A stretch of 64,000 nucleotides of DNA, from positions 2,852,001 to 2,916,000 of the forward strand of contig NZ_CP094494.1 in NCBI RefSeq assembly GCF_022810765.1, read 5' to 3'. The position numbers and the translations under genes were made by a program. The notes beneath the pieces were generated by a model. The model saw nothing but the letters and a program-made list of their open reading frames with translations. It had not been told where the DNA came from and did no database searches. This DNA comes from Winogradskyella sp. MH6 (lineage in GTDB: Bacteria > Bacteroidota > Bacteroidia > Flavobacteriales > Flavobacteriaceae). Of the stretch, positions 54,230-62,693 are shown one piece after another (the first letter of the stretch is position 1; every line of letters begins with the position of its first letter).

Positions 54230-56650
54230 ATGATTACAAATACAGAATTAGAAAATAAAGGAAATCAGTTTCCTTCACAAATAATAGGTTTCGAGAAAGA
54301 TGTAGATAAGCTTTATTTCTCAACAGACAATGATGTTATTCTTCAATTAACTGTTGTTCGCGATAGCCTTTTAAGATTTAGATACACAACCGTAGGTACT
54401 TTTGATAACGATTTTTCTTATGCCATAACTAAATATGCGAGTATTGGTTACAACAAGCTAGAAATTGAAGAAAATGAAGATTCTTACGTAGTAATCACTT
54501 CAAAATTACGATGCGAAATTTCTAAAGAAAGCCTTCGTGTTTCTTTATACGATGTTAAAGATGACATTTTAATAAACCAAGATGAAATAGGTTTTCATTG
54601 GGAAGAAAGTTATGAGTTCGGTGGAAACATCGTAAAGATGAGTAAAGTCTCAAATGATGGTGAAAGTTATTACGGACTCGGAGATAAACCTAACCACTTA
54701 AATTTAAAGGGTAAGCGTTATGATAATTGGGTAACCGATTCTTATGCTTACGGAAAAGATACAGATCCTATTTACAAGGCTATTCCTTTTTATACAGGAC
54801 TTCATCATGGGAAAGCTTATGGTATTTTCTTTGATAATTCTTTTAGAAGTTCATTCGATTTTGCTCAAGAAAGACGGAATGTAACGAGTTTTTGGGCGCA
54901 AGGAGGTGAAATGAATTATTATTTCTTCTACGGACCAAAAATGAGTGATGTCGTAGAAAGTTATACAGATTTAACAGGAAAACCACATCATTTACCGCCT
55001 CTTTGGGCACTTGGTTTTCACCAATGTAAGTGGAGTTATTATCCTGAAAGTAAAGTAAAAGAGATAACTTCTACGTTTAGAAAACTTCAAATTCCTTGCG
55101 ATGCCATCTATTTAGATATCGACTATATGGACGGTTTCCGTTGCTTTACTTGGAATAAGGACTATTTTCCAGATCCAAAAGGTATGGTTAAGGAGTTGAA
55201 GGAACAAGGTTTTAAAACTGTAGCCATAATAGATCCAGGTATTAAGATAGACAAAGACTATTCAGTTTATAAAGAAGCATTAGAAAAAGATTATTTCTGT
55301 AAACGTGCTGATGGTCCATATATGAAAGGAAAAGTTTGGCCAGGTGAGTGTTATTTTCCAGACTTTACAAATCCTGAAGTAAGAGATTGGTGGTCTGGCT
55401 TATTTAAAGAACTCATTGAAGAGATAGGCATTAAAGGAGTTTGGAATGACATGAATGAGCCTGCTGTAATGGAAGTGCCTAATAAAACTTTTCCAGATGA
55501 TGTAAGGCATGATTACGACGGAAACCCTTGCAGCCATAGAAAAGCGCACAACATTTATGGAATGCAAATGGCTCGTGCAACATATCAAGGATTAAAGAAA
55601 TATTCATTCCCAAAACGACCATTTGTAATCACAAGAGCAGCATATTCTGGTACGCAGCGTTACACATCTACATGGACAGGAGATAACGTAGCAACTTGGG
55701 AGCATTTATGGATAGCGAATATTCAGGCACAACGTTTAGCAATGTCTGGCTTCTCATTTGCAGGAAGCGACATAGGAGGTTTTGCAGAGCAACCACAGGG
55801 AGAGTTATTTACACGTTGGATTCAATTAGGTGTTTTTCACCCATTCTTTAGAGTGCATTCATCTGGTGATCATGGAGACCAAGAACCTTGGGCTTTTGAT
55901 GAGGATGTAACAGATATTGTACGTAAGTTTATTGAGCTTAGGTATCAACTGTTACCGTATTTATATACTGCTTTTTGGAATTATGCAGATCATGGGACAC
56001 CATTGTTGAAATCTTTGGTAATGTTTGATCAAGATGATGTTCAAACCCATTACAGAACTGATGAGTTTATTTTTGGAGAACAGATTTTGGCTTGTCCTGT
56101 TTTAGAACCAAATGCAAGAGGTCGCAGAATGTATATACCTAGAGGAAACTGGTATAATTTCTGGACAGATGAAATTATAAAAGGAGGTAAAGAAATGTGG
56201 ATAGATGCAGATATAGACAGCATGCCAATTTTTATAAAAGAAGGTGCTATTATTCCAAAATTCCCAATACAACAGTATGTTGGTGAAAAAGAAATAAAAG
56301 AGATTACTCTAGATGTATATTATAAAAACGGTAAAGAAGTTAGCGAATTGTTTAGTGATGCTAATGACGGTTATGATTATACAAAAGGGCGCTATAGCTT
56401 AAGAAACTTTAGGCTTACAGGTAGGGAGAATGAGCTTATTATAAATCAATATAAAGAAGGTAAGTTTATTACAGAATACGAAACATTCAACATTCGCATT
56501 CATGGATTACCTTTTGATATTTCAGAAATTCAGATAGATAATCAAGTTATATCTTTAAAGCATTTAAAATCTAATGGTACAAACTCTTTTGTTGTAGATA
56601 AAAACTTCTCCGAACTTCATATCATGGGAATAGAAGCAAAATCTAAGTGA
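54230..56650 (+). CDS. GH31 alpha-glucosidase
   Basis: An 806-residue retaining alpha-glucosidase. It shows an N-terminal galactose-mutarotase-like domain, PPLWALGFHQCKWSYYPESKV, DAIYLDIDYMDGFRCFTWN, the nucleophile Asp in GVWNDMNEPAVMEVP, the likely acid/base Asp in TSTWTGDNVATWEHL and AGSDIGGFAEQPQGELFTRW, then a C-terminal beta domain. There is no signal peptide, so it should act in the cytoplasm, releasing glucose from maltose or glucan ends. It follows glgB by 152 bases and probably has its own promoter but belongs to the same glucan locus. Confidence 0.93.
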   Translation: MITNTELENKGNQFPSQIIGFEKDVDKLYFSTDNDVILQLTVVRDSLLRFRYTTVGTFDNDFSYAITKYASIGYNKLEIEENEDSYVVITSKLRCEISKESLRVSLYDVKDDILINQDEIGFHWEESYEFGGNIVKMSKVSNDGESYYGLGDKPNHLNLKGKRYDNWVTDSYAYGKDTDPIYKAIPFYTGLHHGKAYGIFFDNSFRSSFDFAQERRNVTSFWAQGGEMNYYFFYGPKMSDVVESYTDLTGKPHHLPPLWALGFHQCKWSYYPESKVKEITSTFRKLQIPCDAIYLDIDYMDGFRCFTWNKDYFPDPKGMVKELKEQGFKTVAIIDPGIKIDKDYSVYKEALEKDYFCKRADGPYMKGKVWPGECYFPDFTNPEVRDWWSGLFKELIEEIGIKGVWNDMNEPAVMEVPNKTFPDDVRHDYDGNPCSHRKAHNIYGMQMARATYQGLKKYSFPKRPFVITRAAYSGTQRYTSTWTGDNVATWEHLWIANIQAQRLAMSGFSFAGSDIGGFAEQPQGELFTRWIQLGVFHPFFRVHSSGDHGDQEPWAFDEDVTDIVRKFIELRYQLLPYLYTAFWNYADHGTPLLKSLVMFDQDDVQTHYRTDEFIFGEQILACPVLEPNARGRRMYIPRGNWYNFWTDEIIKGGKEMWIDADIDSMPIFIKEGAIIPKFPIQQYVGEKEIKEITLDVYYKNGKEVSELFSDANDGYDYTKGRYSLRNFRLTGRENELIINQYKEGKFITEYETFNIRIHGLPFDISEIQIDNQVISLKHLKSNGTNSFVVDKNFSELHIMGIEAKSK

Positions 56651-56728
56651 CCATCTAACAAAAGAAGTGTCTTATAATTACGAATAGATTTTCGTACATT
56701 AGTAAATACATAATTAAACCCATTAGCT

Positions 56729-57559
56729 ATGACTTTTAAAAAAGGAATATCAATATTAGGAATAGTAGCCGTTATTGTATCATGTGCTACAAATCCATTT
56801 ACAGGAAAAAAGACAATGGCATTTGTGTCTAATGACCAATTGTTTCCTTCATCTTTCGCACAATACAATCAGGTTTTAAATGAAAGTAAAATTATTACCG
56901 GAACCAAGGATGCAGAAATGATAACCAGAGTAGGTCAACGTATAGCAGTTGCTGCAGAACGTTGGTTAAATGCCAATGGACATCAAGGTTATTTAGATGA
57001 TTATAAATGGGAATATAAGCTGATAGAATCAGAGCAAGTAAATGCATGGTGTATGCCAGGTGGTAAAATAGCTTTTTACACAGGAATTCTACCAATTGCC
57101 CAAAATGAAACCGGAATAGCTGCAATTATGGGGCATGAAGTTGCACATGCTTTGGCAAATCATGGTCAACAACGTATGAGTTCTGGTATGTTACAACAGT
57201 TAGGTGGTATTGGTGTTGCTGTAGCAACAGGAAATGAAAGCCCAGAAAAACAACAGATGTGGATGCAAGCTTACGGATTAGCAAGTAACGTAGGAGGCAT
57301 GTTGCCATTCAGTAGAGCACATGAAACTGAAGCTGATAAAATAGGTGTAATTCTTATGGCAGTTGCAGGATACAATCCAGACGAGGCTGCCGAATTATGG
57401 AAGCGTATGAAGGCGAATAGTGGAGGACAAGCACCACCAGAATTTTTAAGTACACACCCAAGTAACGACTCAAGAATTAAGACTTTACAAGAGTTATCTC
57501 CAAAAGCAAAAGCGGAGGCAAAAAAGTTTGGAGTGACTTCGTTTAGACCAATAAATTAA
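56729..57559 (+). CDS. M48-family metalloprotease lipoprotein
   Basis: A 276-residue zinc protease with a lipoprotein signal (MTFKKGISILGIVAVIVSC, Cys19). The catalytic domain contains NAWCMPGGKIAFYTGIL, the zinc motif GHEVAHALANHG and the third ligand region SRAHETEADKIGVILM, then LSTHPSNDSRIKTLQEL, as in BepA/LoiP-type envelope proteases. It probably degrades or matures misfolded outer-membrane proteins on the periplasmic side. It is a single-gene unit ending with a terminator. Confidence 0.92.
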   Translation: MTFKKGISILGIVAVIVSCATNPFTGKKTMAFVSNDQLFPSSFAQYNQVLNESKIITGTKDAEMITRVGQRIAVAAERWLNANGHQGYLDDYKWEYKLIESEQVNAWCMPGGKIAFYTGILPIAQNETGIAAIMGHEVAHALANHGQQRMSSGMLQQLGGIGVAVATGNESPEKQQMWMQAYGLASNVGGMLPFSRAHETEADKIGVILMAVAGYNPDEAAELWKRMKANSGGQAPPEFLSTHPSNDSRIKTLQELSPKAKAEAKKFGVTSFRPIN

Positions 57560-57590
57560 TATTGGCTTAAAAAATAAATGATTACTTTAG

Positions 57591-57619
57591 AAGCTGCTCA
57601 AAAAGAGCAGCTTTTTTAA
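57591..57619 (+). terminator. Intrinsic terminator of the M48 protease gene
   Basis: A 9-bp stem AAGCTGCTC/GAGCAGCTT (57591-57599 and 57605-57613, loop of five A) is followed by T residues, directly upstream of the transporter gene. Confidence 0.87.
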
Positions 57620-57628
57620 TTTATATAT

Positions 57629-59002
57629 ATGGGCGAACTTAAAAAGGGAAGTAAAAAACTTCTTAATGCTTGGGCATTTTATGATTGGGCAAATTCAGTA
57701 TATACCCTTACAATAGCATCATCTATTTTTCCAATTTTTTACTCGGCATTATTTCTTTCAGAGAAAAAAGTAGTAACTGCTTTTGGCTATGATTTTAAAA
57801 GTACTGCGCTCATTACTTTTGTAACCGCATTTACGTTTTTGGTTGTAGCTTTTTTATCACCAATTTTATCTGGTATTGCAGATTATATTGGTAATAAGAA
57901 GAATTTTATGAAGTTTTTCTGCTATGTTGGTTCTGCAGGTTGTATCGGTTTGTATTGGTTTAGTTTAGATAGAATACATCTTAGTTTGTTATTCTATTTT
58001 ATGGGATTAATTGGGTATTGGGGAAGTTTGGTATACTACAACTCATATTTGCCAGATATCGCATTCGAAGAACAACAGGATAGCATAAGTGCAAAGGGTT
58101 TTAGTTTAGGGTATCTAGGAAGCGTTATTCTTTTATTGATAAATCTCGCAATGGTAATGAAACCGAGCTGGTTTGGATTTGATGTTAATATATCTACTTC
58201 AATTTTAGAAAATGGAACAGATGCAGAGATAGCTGAAGCGTTAAAAAAAGCTAAGAATATGGCTTCATTTCAAGCTATGAAAGTTTCATTTATAACGGTA
58301 GGAATCTGGTGGGCAGGATTTAGCCAGTATACATTTTATATTTTACCAAAAGGTGCTTCTTCAGGACACAAGGTTACAAAGGATGTCATATTCAATGGCT
58401 TTAAAGAATTGAAAAGTGTTTGGATAGACCTAAAAGGCAACTTAAGATTAAAACGTTATTTAAATGCCTTTTTTGTATTTAGTATGGCTGTTCAAACTAT
58501 AATGTTAGTAGCTGTCTATTTTGGTGAGGAAGAAATTAATTGGGGAAGTGATGAAGCTAAAACAACTGGCTTGATTGTAAGTATATTAGTGATTCAACTA
58601 GTTGCGATAATTGGAGCAGTGTTAACATCAAAAGCATCTTCTAAGTTTGGAAATATACCAACGTTAATTGCTGTTAATTTTATATGGATGTGTTTGTGTT
58701 TTTACGCCTATTTTATGAAAACACCTATTCAGTTTTATATAGCTGCTTCTTTGGTTGGTTTAGTAATGGGAGGTGTACAATCTTTAGCTAGGTCTACGTA
58801 TTCTAAATTTTTGCCAGAAACAGAAGATTCAACATCCTATTTCAGCTTTTACGACGTTGCAGAAAAAATAGGCATCGTTATAGGAATGCTTATTTATGGT
58901 TTTATAGATCAGATAACAGGTAGTATGCGTAATTCTATACTATTTCTTTTTGTGTTCTTTTTAATCGGAATAATTTTATTGTTAAGGGTACCTAAAAAAT
59001 AA
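57629..59002 (+). CDS. UMF1-family MFS transporter
   Basis: A 457-residue transporter with about 12 membrane helices, of the UMF1/Atg22-like branch of the major facilitator superfamily. The hallmark is the N-terminal AWAFYDWANSVYTLTIASSIFP, then SPILSGIADYIGNKKNFM between helices 2 and 3 and VGLVMGGVQSLARSTYSKFLPE in the second half. A loop with repeated Ala-Lys (EIAEALKKAKNMASF) precedes helix 7. The substrate in bacteria is unknown; eukaryotic relatives export amino acids from vacuoles. The start lies only eight bases after the previous terminator's T run. Confidence 0.9.
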   Translation: MGELKKGSKKLLNAWAFYDWANSVYTLTIASSIFPIFYSALFLSEKKVVTAFGYDFKSTALITFVTAFTFLVVAFLSPILSGIADYIGNKKNFMKFFCYVGSAGCIGLYWFSLDRIHLSLLFYFMGLIGYWGSLVYYNSYLPDIAFEEQQDSISAKGFSLGYLGSVILLLINLAMVMKPSWFGFDVNISTSILENGTDAEIAEALKKAKNMASFQAMKVSFITVGIWWAGFSQYTFYILPKGASSGHKVTKDVIFNGFKELKSVWIDLKGNLRLKRYLNAFFVFSMAVQTIMLVAVYFGEEEINWGSDEAKTTGLIVSILVIQLVAIIGAVLTSKASSKFGNIPTLIAVNFIWMCLCFYAYFMKTPIQFYIAASLVGLVMGGVQSLARSTYSKFLPETEDSTSYFSFYDVAEKIGIVIGMLIYGFIDQITGSMRNSILFLFVFFLIGIILLLRVPKK

Positions 59003-59018
59003 ATTCAAAATTAATTCT

Positions 59019-59026
59019 TAACTTTA
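59019..59026 (+). promoter_or_regulatory. Promoter-like -7 box just before the duplicated-cysteine lipoprotein
   Basis: TAACTTTA, one base off TAnnTTTG, ends seven bases before the ATG at 59034. Confidence 0.35.
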
Positions 59027-59033
59027 GCATGCT

Positions 59034-59939
59034 ATGGTTAGGAAGATTTCTATACTCGCTGTATTTGCTACACTCTTTATGGCTGTAAACTGTGATAACG
59101 AGCCTTATGAAGGTGAAATTATCTTTGAAGATACAGCTTGTCTAGAAGCTATAGAAGCTACATCTATGGCTCTTAGTAGCTTTCTTAACACTTCACAAGA
59201 AGATTACTATGAATTTTGTTTAGATTACAAGGAAGCTTTATTGAATCAGATAGAAATCTGTGGTGATGACGATGGAAGTTTGCAATTACTTGCTGATAAT
59301 TTAGATGATTGTTATAATGATGATTTATGTGCAGATGCGATGCAAGCTACTGAAATAGCTGAGAATAATTTCAATAACTATACAGAAGATACTTACCAGC
59401 AATTATGTAATCAGTATAAGGCTGCATTAGAATATCAATTAGAAGTTTGTGGTGAGAGTGCAATTTTACAATTATTACTTTCAGAATTAGGTGATTGCCA
59501 ACAAGAATTTGTTGAAACACCTGGCGACTGGATACTTGTAGGTTGGGTTACCGATAACTTAAGAGATATTGATAACGATGGTATTGTTACAAACAACTAT
59601 TTAGATGAAATAGACTGCTATAATAATGAAACCATGACATTTAATGCCGATGGAACAGGTACTATGTTTTTTAGGTCTTATGCAGACATTACTTTTACTC
59701 CTAATAATAGTGGTGAAGATTTTTTTATAAACTGTATTAGTATTAATCAAGCTTCAACTTTTGATTGGTCACAAGATGGTAACACTATTTATATTACTAA
59801 TAACGAAGGTATTACTAATCTATATTTTAGAAATGGTAATTCCATGTATGTAGCTATTGACGATGCATTCTATGCGGAAAGTACCACAGATGATTCCGTT
59901 ATAACTGAGCGTATTACCTTTATTTATATTAAACTTTAG
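59034..59939 (+). CDS. Unknown lipoprotein with two copies of a four-cysteine helical module
   Basis: A 301-residue lipoprotein (lipidated Cys20 in FMAVNC). Residues 36-93 and 99-155 are a tandem duplication: cysteines at 36/62/76/93 and 99/125/139/155, with spacing 26-14-17 and 26-14-16. Shared pattern is Cys-x-x-Ala-x-x-Ala-Thr, (Y)xxLC or (Y)xFC, YK(E/A)AL...Q(I/L)E(I/V)CG and LxDC at the end. Each module is likely a helical bundle with two disulfides. The C-terminal part (about 165-301) begins GDWILVGWVTDN and resembles a lipocalin-like beta domain. I do not know a named family for the module. Confidence 0.75.
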   Translation: MVRKISILAVFATLFMAVNCDNEPYEGEIIFEDTACLEAIEATSMALSSFLNTSQEDYYEFCLDYKEALLNQIEICGDDDGSLQLLADNLDDCYNDDLCADAMQATEIAENNFNNYTEDTYQQLCNQYKAALEYQLEVCGESAILQLLLSELGDCQQEFVETPGDWILVGWVTDNLRDIDNDGIVTNNYLDEIDCYNNETMTFNADGTGTMFFRSYADITFTPNNSGEDFFINCISINQASTFDWSQDGNTIYITNNEGITNLYFRNGNSMYVAIDDAFYAESTTDDSVITERITFIYIKL

Positions 59940-60017
59940 ATTTTTGTTACTATTCTAAGTATTTACGATATATACTTCATAAATATTCTTATATTGCCAG
60001 TAACTAAACAATATGTA

Positions 60018-60569
60018 ATGAAAAAACTATTTATTCTTTCTATTTTATTTTTAACTGTATTTTCATCTTGTAGTAGTAAAGTAGATCTAGCTATTGACAA
60101 TCCAACAGATGTCTCTGTAGAAATTGTAGTAGATACATTACGTGTATTAGTACCACCAAAAGATGTTGTTTGGGTAGAAATGGGACCAGGAGAGCATCAG
60201 TTAACTCTAGAGAATGATAGTATAATAAAATATAACTTCACTGAGTCTGTATACATGATTAACCCGTCGTTATCTGAGTATTTAGTAGCTGACGAATATT
60301 ACGGACCACCTGCTTTTCAAAATTCGTATGCTTCTACTTTACCTAACAAAGTAGTTACATTTTTAGGTATGGAGATTGAAGGTAACTACGATGTATTAAC
60401 TAATGTTATCAATAAAGTGACTTGGGATTATGGTCCAAGAGAAACATTACCAGAAATGGTAGAAGTAGATGCTGATGAATCTTACACAACATTGGTTAAA
60501 GTTTACGATCCTGCAGAATTTATGAGCTTAATGCTTAGTTCTTATAACGACTATTCAGAGGACGAATAA
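60018..60569 (+). CDS. Unknown lipoprotein
   Basis: A 183-residue lipoprotein; signal MKKLFILSILFLTVFSSC with Cys18 as the probable lipid site. The mature N-terminus (VDLAIDNPTDVSVEIVVDTLRVLVPPKDVVWVEMGPGEHQLTL, about 22-64) looks like a small beta-sandwich. An acidic tail follows (DYSEDE). No family is recognised. The ATG at 60018 is used; the frame could begin at a TTG eight codons earlier, but those residues are not part of a signal peptide. It lies 13 bases upstream of the SAM decarboxylase gene and may be co-transcribed with it. Confidence 0.65.
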   Translation: MKKLFILSILFLTVFSSCSSKVDLAIDNPTDVSVEIVVDTLRVLVPPKDVVWVEMGPGEHQLTLENDSIIKYNFTESVYMINPSLSEYLVADEYYGPPAFQNSYASTLPNKVVTFLGMEIEGNYDVLTNVINKVTWDYGPRETLPEMVEVDADESYTTLVKVYDPAEFMSLMLSSYNDYSEDE

Positions 60570-60582
60570 TTTATCATAAATC

Positions 60583-60957
60583 TTGAAAACCTCTCTCGGC
60601 ACACATATCACTTGGGATGTGTATAACTGTAATGCAGATACGCTATCATTTATACCTACTGTAAAAACAGTATTAAATGCCATAGTTGAAGAATTACAGC
60701 TCACAAAAGTCAATGAATCTTACAAACAGTTTGAGCCCATAGGTGTCACAGGTTTTATTCTCTTAGAAGAAAGCCATGTAAGTATTCATTCCTGGCCAGA
60801 ACATCAATTTGCTGCAGTAGATATTTTTTCATGCAGACCTTTTGACGCTAAGAAAATTCAAGAATTATTAATGGAGTCTTTTAGCTCAGATAAAGTTGTT
60901 ATAAAGCAGATTGAAAGGGGAGAGGCTATCTCTATTATTTCACCAGATCTTATATAA
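60583..60957 (+). CDS. speD: S-adenosylmethionine decarboxylase
   Basis: Pyruvoyl enzyme making decarboxylated SAM, the aminopropyl donor for spermidine. The 124-residue chain is the small bacterial class 1B form. Self-cleavage would occur at Glu63-Ser64 in LEESHVSIHSWPEHQFAAVDIFSC, leaving pyruvoyl at Ser64, with His69 and Cys84 as processing and catalytic residues. The start codon is TTG (no ATG fits before the conserved GTHITWDVYNC). Its 3' end overlaps the convergent ATP-grasp gene by eight bases, and a spermidine-synthase-like gene lies 1.7 kb on, so this is a polyamine locus. Confidence 0.94.
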   Translation: MKTSLGTHITWDVYNCNADTLSFIPTVKTVLNAIVEELQLTKVNESYKQFEPIGVTGFILLEESHVSIHSWPEHQFAAVDIFSCRPFDAKKIQELLMESFSSDKVVIKQIERGEAISIISPDLI

Positions 60958-62131
60958 TAAAGTGAGACATAAACTCACAATCATCAGTAATAATCTTAGA
61001 GCCTTGTGCTCTTAAGTTTATGGCAGACGCTCTCGTTGTATAGAACATTCCTAATTGATAAAAATAATTTTCTTCATCCTTGTTTAGTGGATAGAATTTT
61101 TGAAATACCATATCCTGATGTCCAAAATCACCTTTAGATGTGGCTTCAGAATTACCCATAGCTTCAATAGAAATATTTTCACCCAAGCGACCATAAACAG
61201 GCTTTTGTACATAATTGTATAAGCTAGGCTCTTTGCTCAAATACGTTTCTGCCAATATGTTATTCGGGAAGTTCTGTGTGATATAAGCCAAAAACTTTTT
61301 ATTCTGCCAAATAGCTGTATAGGGTGGATTTAAAACAACCACTTTATCGTTTAAAATTAGGTCAGAAAGCGTATGTGCTAATTCAGGTTCATCGTTAAAC
61401 ATCCAATCCCAAGGAATCATTTTAAAAAGCACATCAACATCTTCATATTCATCACCAATTTGATGAAACACACCTTCATCAGAAAAAATAACATACTCCA
61501 AGTCTGAATAAAACGGTTTATAGCCTGCTTCGTAAGCAATATCTATAATGCAGTTAACGTTTTCTTTGTCTTCAATATAACCAAAGGAAGTGCCTAAAAA
61601 CACGGGTTTGTCTTTACCTAAATAAGATTTTAGATTAGACAAAACATCTTTTATATCAAACTTTAAAGTATTAAAACTTTGTGGATTGCCTTTTAATTGT
61701 TCTAATTGAAGCGGTTGCCACAATAAAGTTTCTGGCAATGTACTGCATGTGTCTGCATTAAACTCAATAATGCGACCATAATCAGATTTTAAACCTCCAT
61801 TAATATCAAAACGACCATAAAGAAATGGATGCTTGTTCTTGTTTTTCCAGCTATGCTCAATACATTTTTGAAACGATAACGGAATACCAAGTTCACCTAA
61901 TTTATGTTCGGCTATAATTTTGTCTGTAGCGCGTTGAAATAAGTAAAACGCTTCATCAGAAATACGACGTAGTTGCTCTACCTCAGAACGGTAAATACCA
62001 AGTAATTCTTCAGAAAAATAATCTTCTTCTAAATACCAATGTAAGCGATGTGGAACGTGTTTCTTTTTAAGACGTTTTATCTCTTTAAAACGACTATCCT
62101 CCAAACGATCTAAACGACTTTCCGCTGCCAT
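60950..62131 (-). CDS. Glutathionylspermidine-synthase-like ATP-grasp ligase (YgiC/YjfC type)
   Basis: A 393-residue protein with the C-terminal synthetase fold of glutathionylspermidine synthase but no amidase domain, as in Escherichia YgiC and YjfC. Family features seen: HSWKNKNKHPFLYGRFDINGG, RIIEFNADTCSTLPETLLW, DVLFKMIPWDWMF, VLNPPYTAIWQNKKFLAYI and the nucleotide-binding KPVYGRLGENISI. It should form an amide or peptide bond from a carboxylate and an amine using ATP; real glutathionylspermidine synthesis is unproven for this branch. Start chosen at the ATG 62131 (a GTG at 62158 is possible). It overlaps the lipoprotein gene by 38 bases. Confidence 0.88.
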   Translation of the reverse strand: MAAESRLDRLEDSRFKEIKRLKKKHVPHRLHWYLEEDYFSEELLGIYRSEVEQLRRISDEAFYLFQRATDKIIAEHKLGELGIPLSFQKCIEHSWKNKNKHPFLYGRFDINGGLKSDYGRIIEFNADTCSTLPETLLWQPLQLEQLKGNPQSFNTLKFDIKDVLSNLKSYLGKDKPVFLGTSFGYIEDKENVNCIIDIAYEAGYKPFYSDLEYVIFSDEGVFHQIGDEYEDVDVLFKMIPWDWMFNDEPELAHTLSDLILNDKVVVLNPPYTAIWQNKKFLAYITQNFPNNILAETYLSKEPSLYNYVQKPVYGRLGENISIEAMGNSEATSKGDFGHQDMVFQKFYPLNKDEENYFYQLGMFYTTRASAINLRAQGSKIITDDCEFMSHFII

Positions 62132-62654
62132 ATCCTCTAGATGATTTTCCTGGTACACTAACTCTTCGAGATGTTGCAGAGCTTCTTAAATCGTTTTTTA
62201 AGCCTGTAGATTTATTATAAGCAGAAGCGTTTTTGTAGTTACTTTGGTTTGGTGTAACGTTGCGTAAACTTCTATTAAAATAAGAAGCGGCTAACGAATA
62301 GTATAGGATGCTTCTTAAACCCGAATGACGACTGTAAGACGACTCGTCATTTTTCATTTTTCTTAAAGATAATGTATCTGTTGTTCCTTCTAATGTGTGT
62401 ACAATAGCAATAGATTTATCTTTATCGTCAATTAAACGCTCATCGATGATTTTATAATCATTCCCTGGTTCTACTTCTTCAACCTCAGTGATAACACCTT
62501 GAGTAGATTCGTAAACAGTTTCTTGCTGTGCATCTTTAATGTGTGGACTTGGATCGTCGTCGCCACAACTCTGAAGTGTTAACGCAGCAGCTACAGCAGC
62601 CATAAGCGTTATTTTTTTAGTTAAAGCAAGACCAGTTATAATTTTTTTATTCAT
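62094..62654 (-). CDS. YgiB/DUF1190-like lipoprotein with Ser/Gly-rich tail ending Gly-Gly
   Basis: A 186-residue lipoprotein from the ATG at 62654: MNKKIITGLALTKKITLM, then AALTLQSCGDD with a clear lipobox. The middle (about 50-120) is polar, with SILYYSLAASYFNRSL (about 118-133). The last 40 residues are rich in Ser, Arg, Gly, Tyr and Phe and end KSSRGYGSGKSFRSFGG. In Escherichia, ygiB (DUF1190) precedes the ATP-grasp gene ygiC, and the order and 38-base coupling here are the same. I take it as the partner, possibly the substrate, of the ligase. The family call rests on layout, tail and context rather than strong identity. In-frame codons upstream of 62654 lie in a promoter-like box. Confidence 0.7.
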   Translation of the reverse strand: MNKKIITGLALTKKITLMAAVAAALTLQSCGDDDPSPHIKDAQQETVYESTQGVITEVEEVEPGNDYKIIDERLIDDKDKSIAIVHTLEGTTDTLSLRKMKNDESSYSRHSGLRSILYYSLAASYFNRSLRNVTPNQSNYKNASAYNKSTGLKNDLRSSATSRRVSVPGKSSRGYGSGKSFRSFGG

Positions 62655-62674
62655 CTTTGACAGGTTAATTTGCT

Positions 62675-62682
62675 CAAACATA
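62675..62682 (-). promoter_or_regulatory. Probable promoter -7 box for the lipoprotein-ligase operon
   Basis: On the minus strand this reads TATGTTTG, a full match to TAnnTTTG, 20 bases before the ATG at 62654. It occupies the 39-base space between the divergent lipoprotein and aminopropyltransferase genes. Confidence 0.45.
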
Positions 62683-62693
62683 ATCAATTTTTA

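Noticed and set aside
62655..62687. Extended N-terminus of the Gly-Gly-tailed lipoprotein (TTG at 62687 or ATG at 62681)
   Set aside because: The extra codons contain a perfect TAnnTTTG box, and the signal peptide begins properly at 62654.
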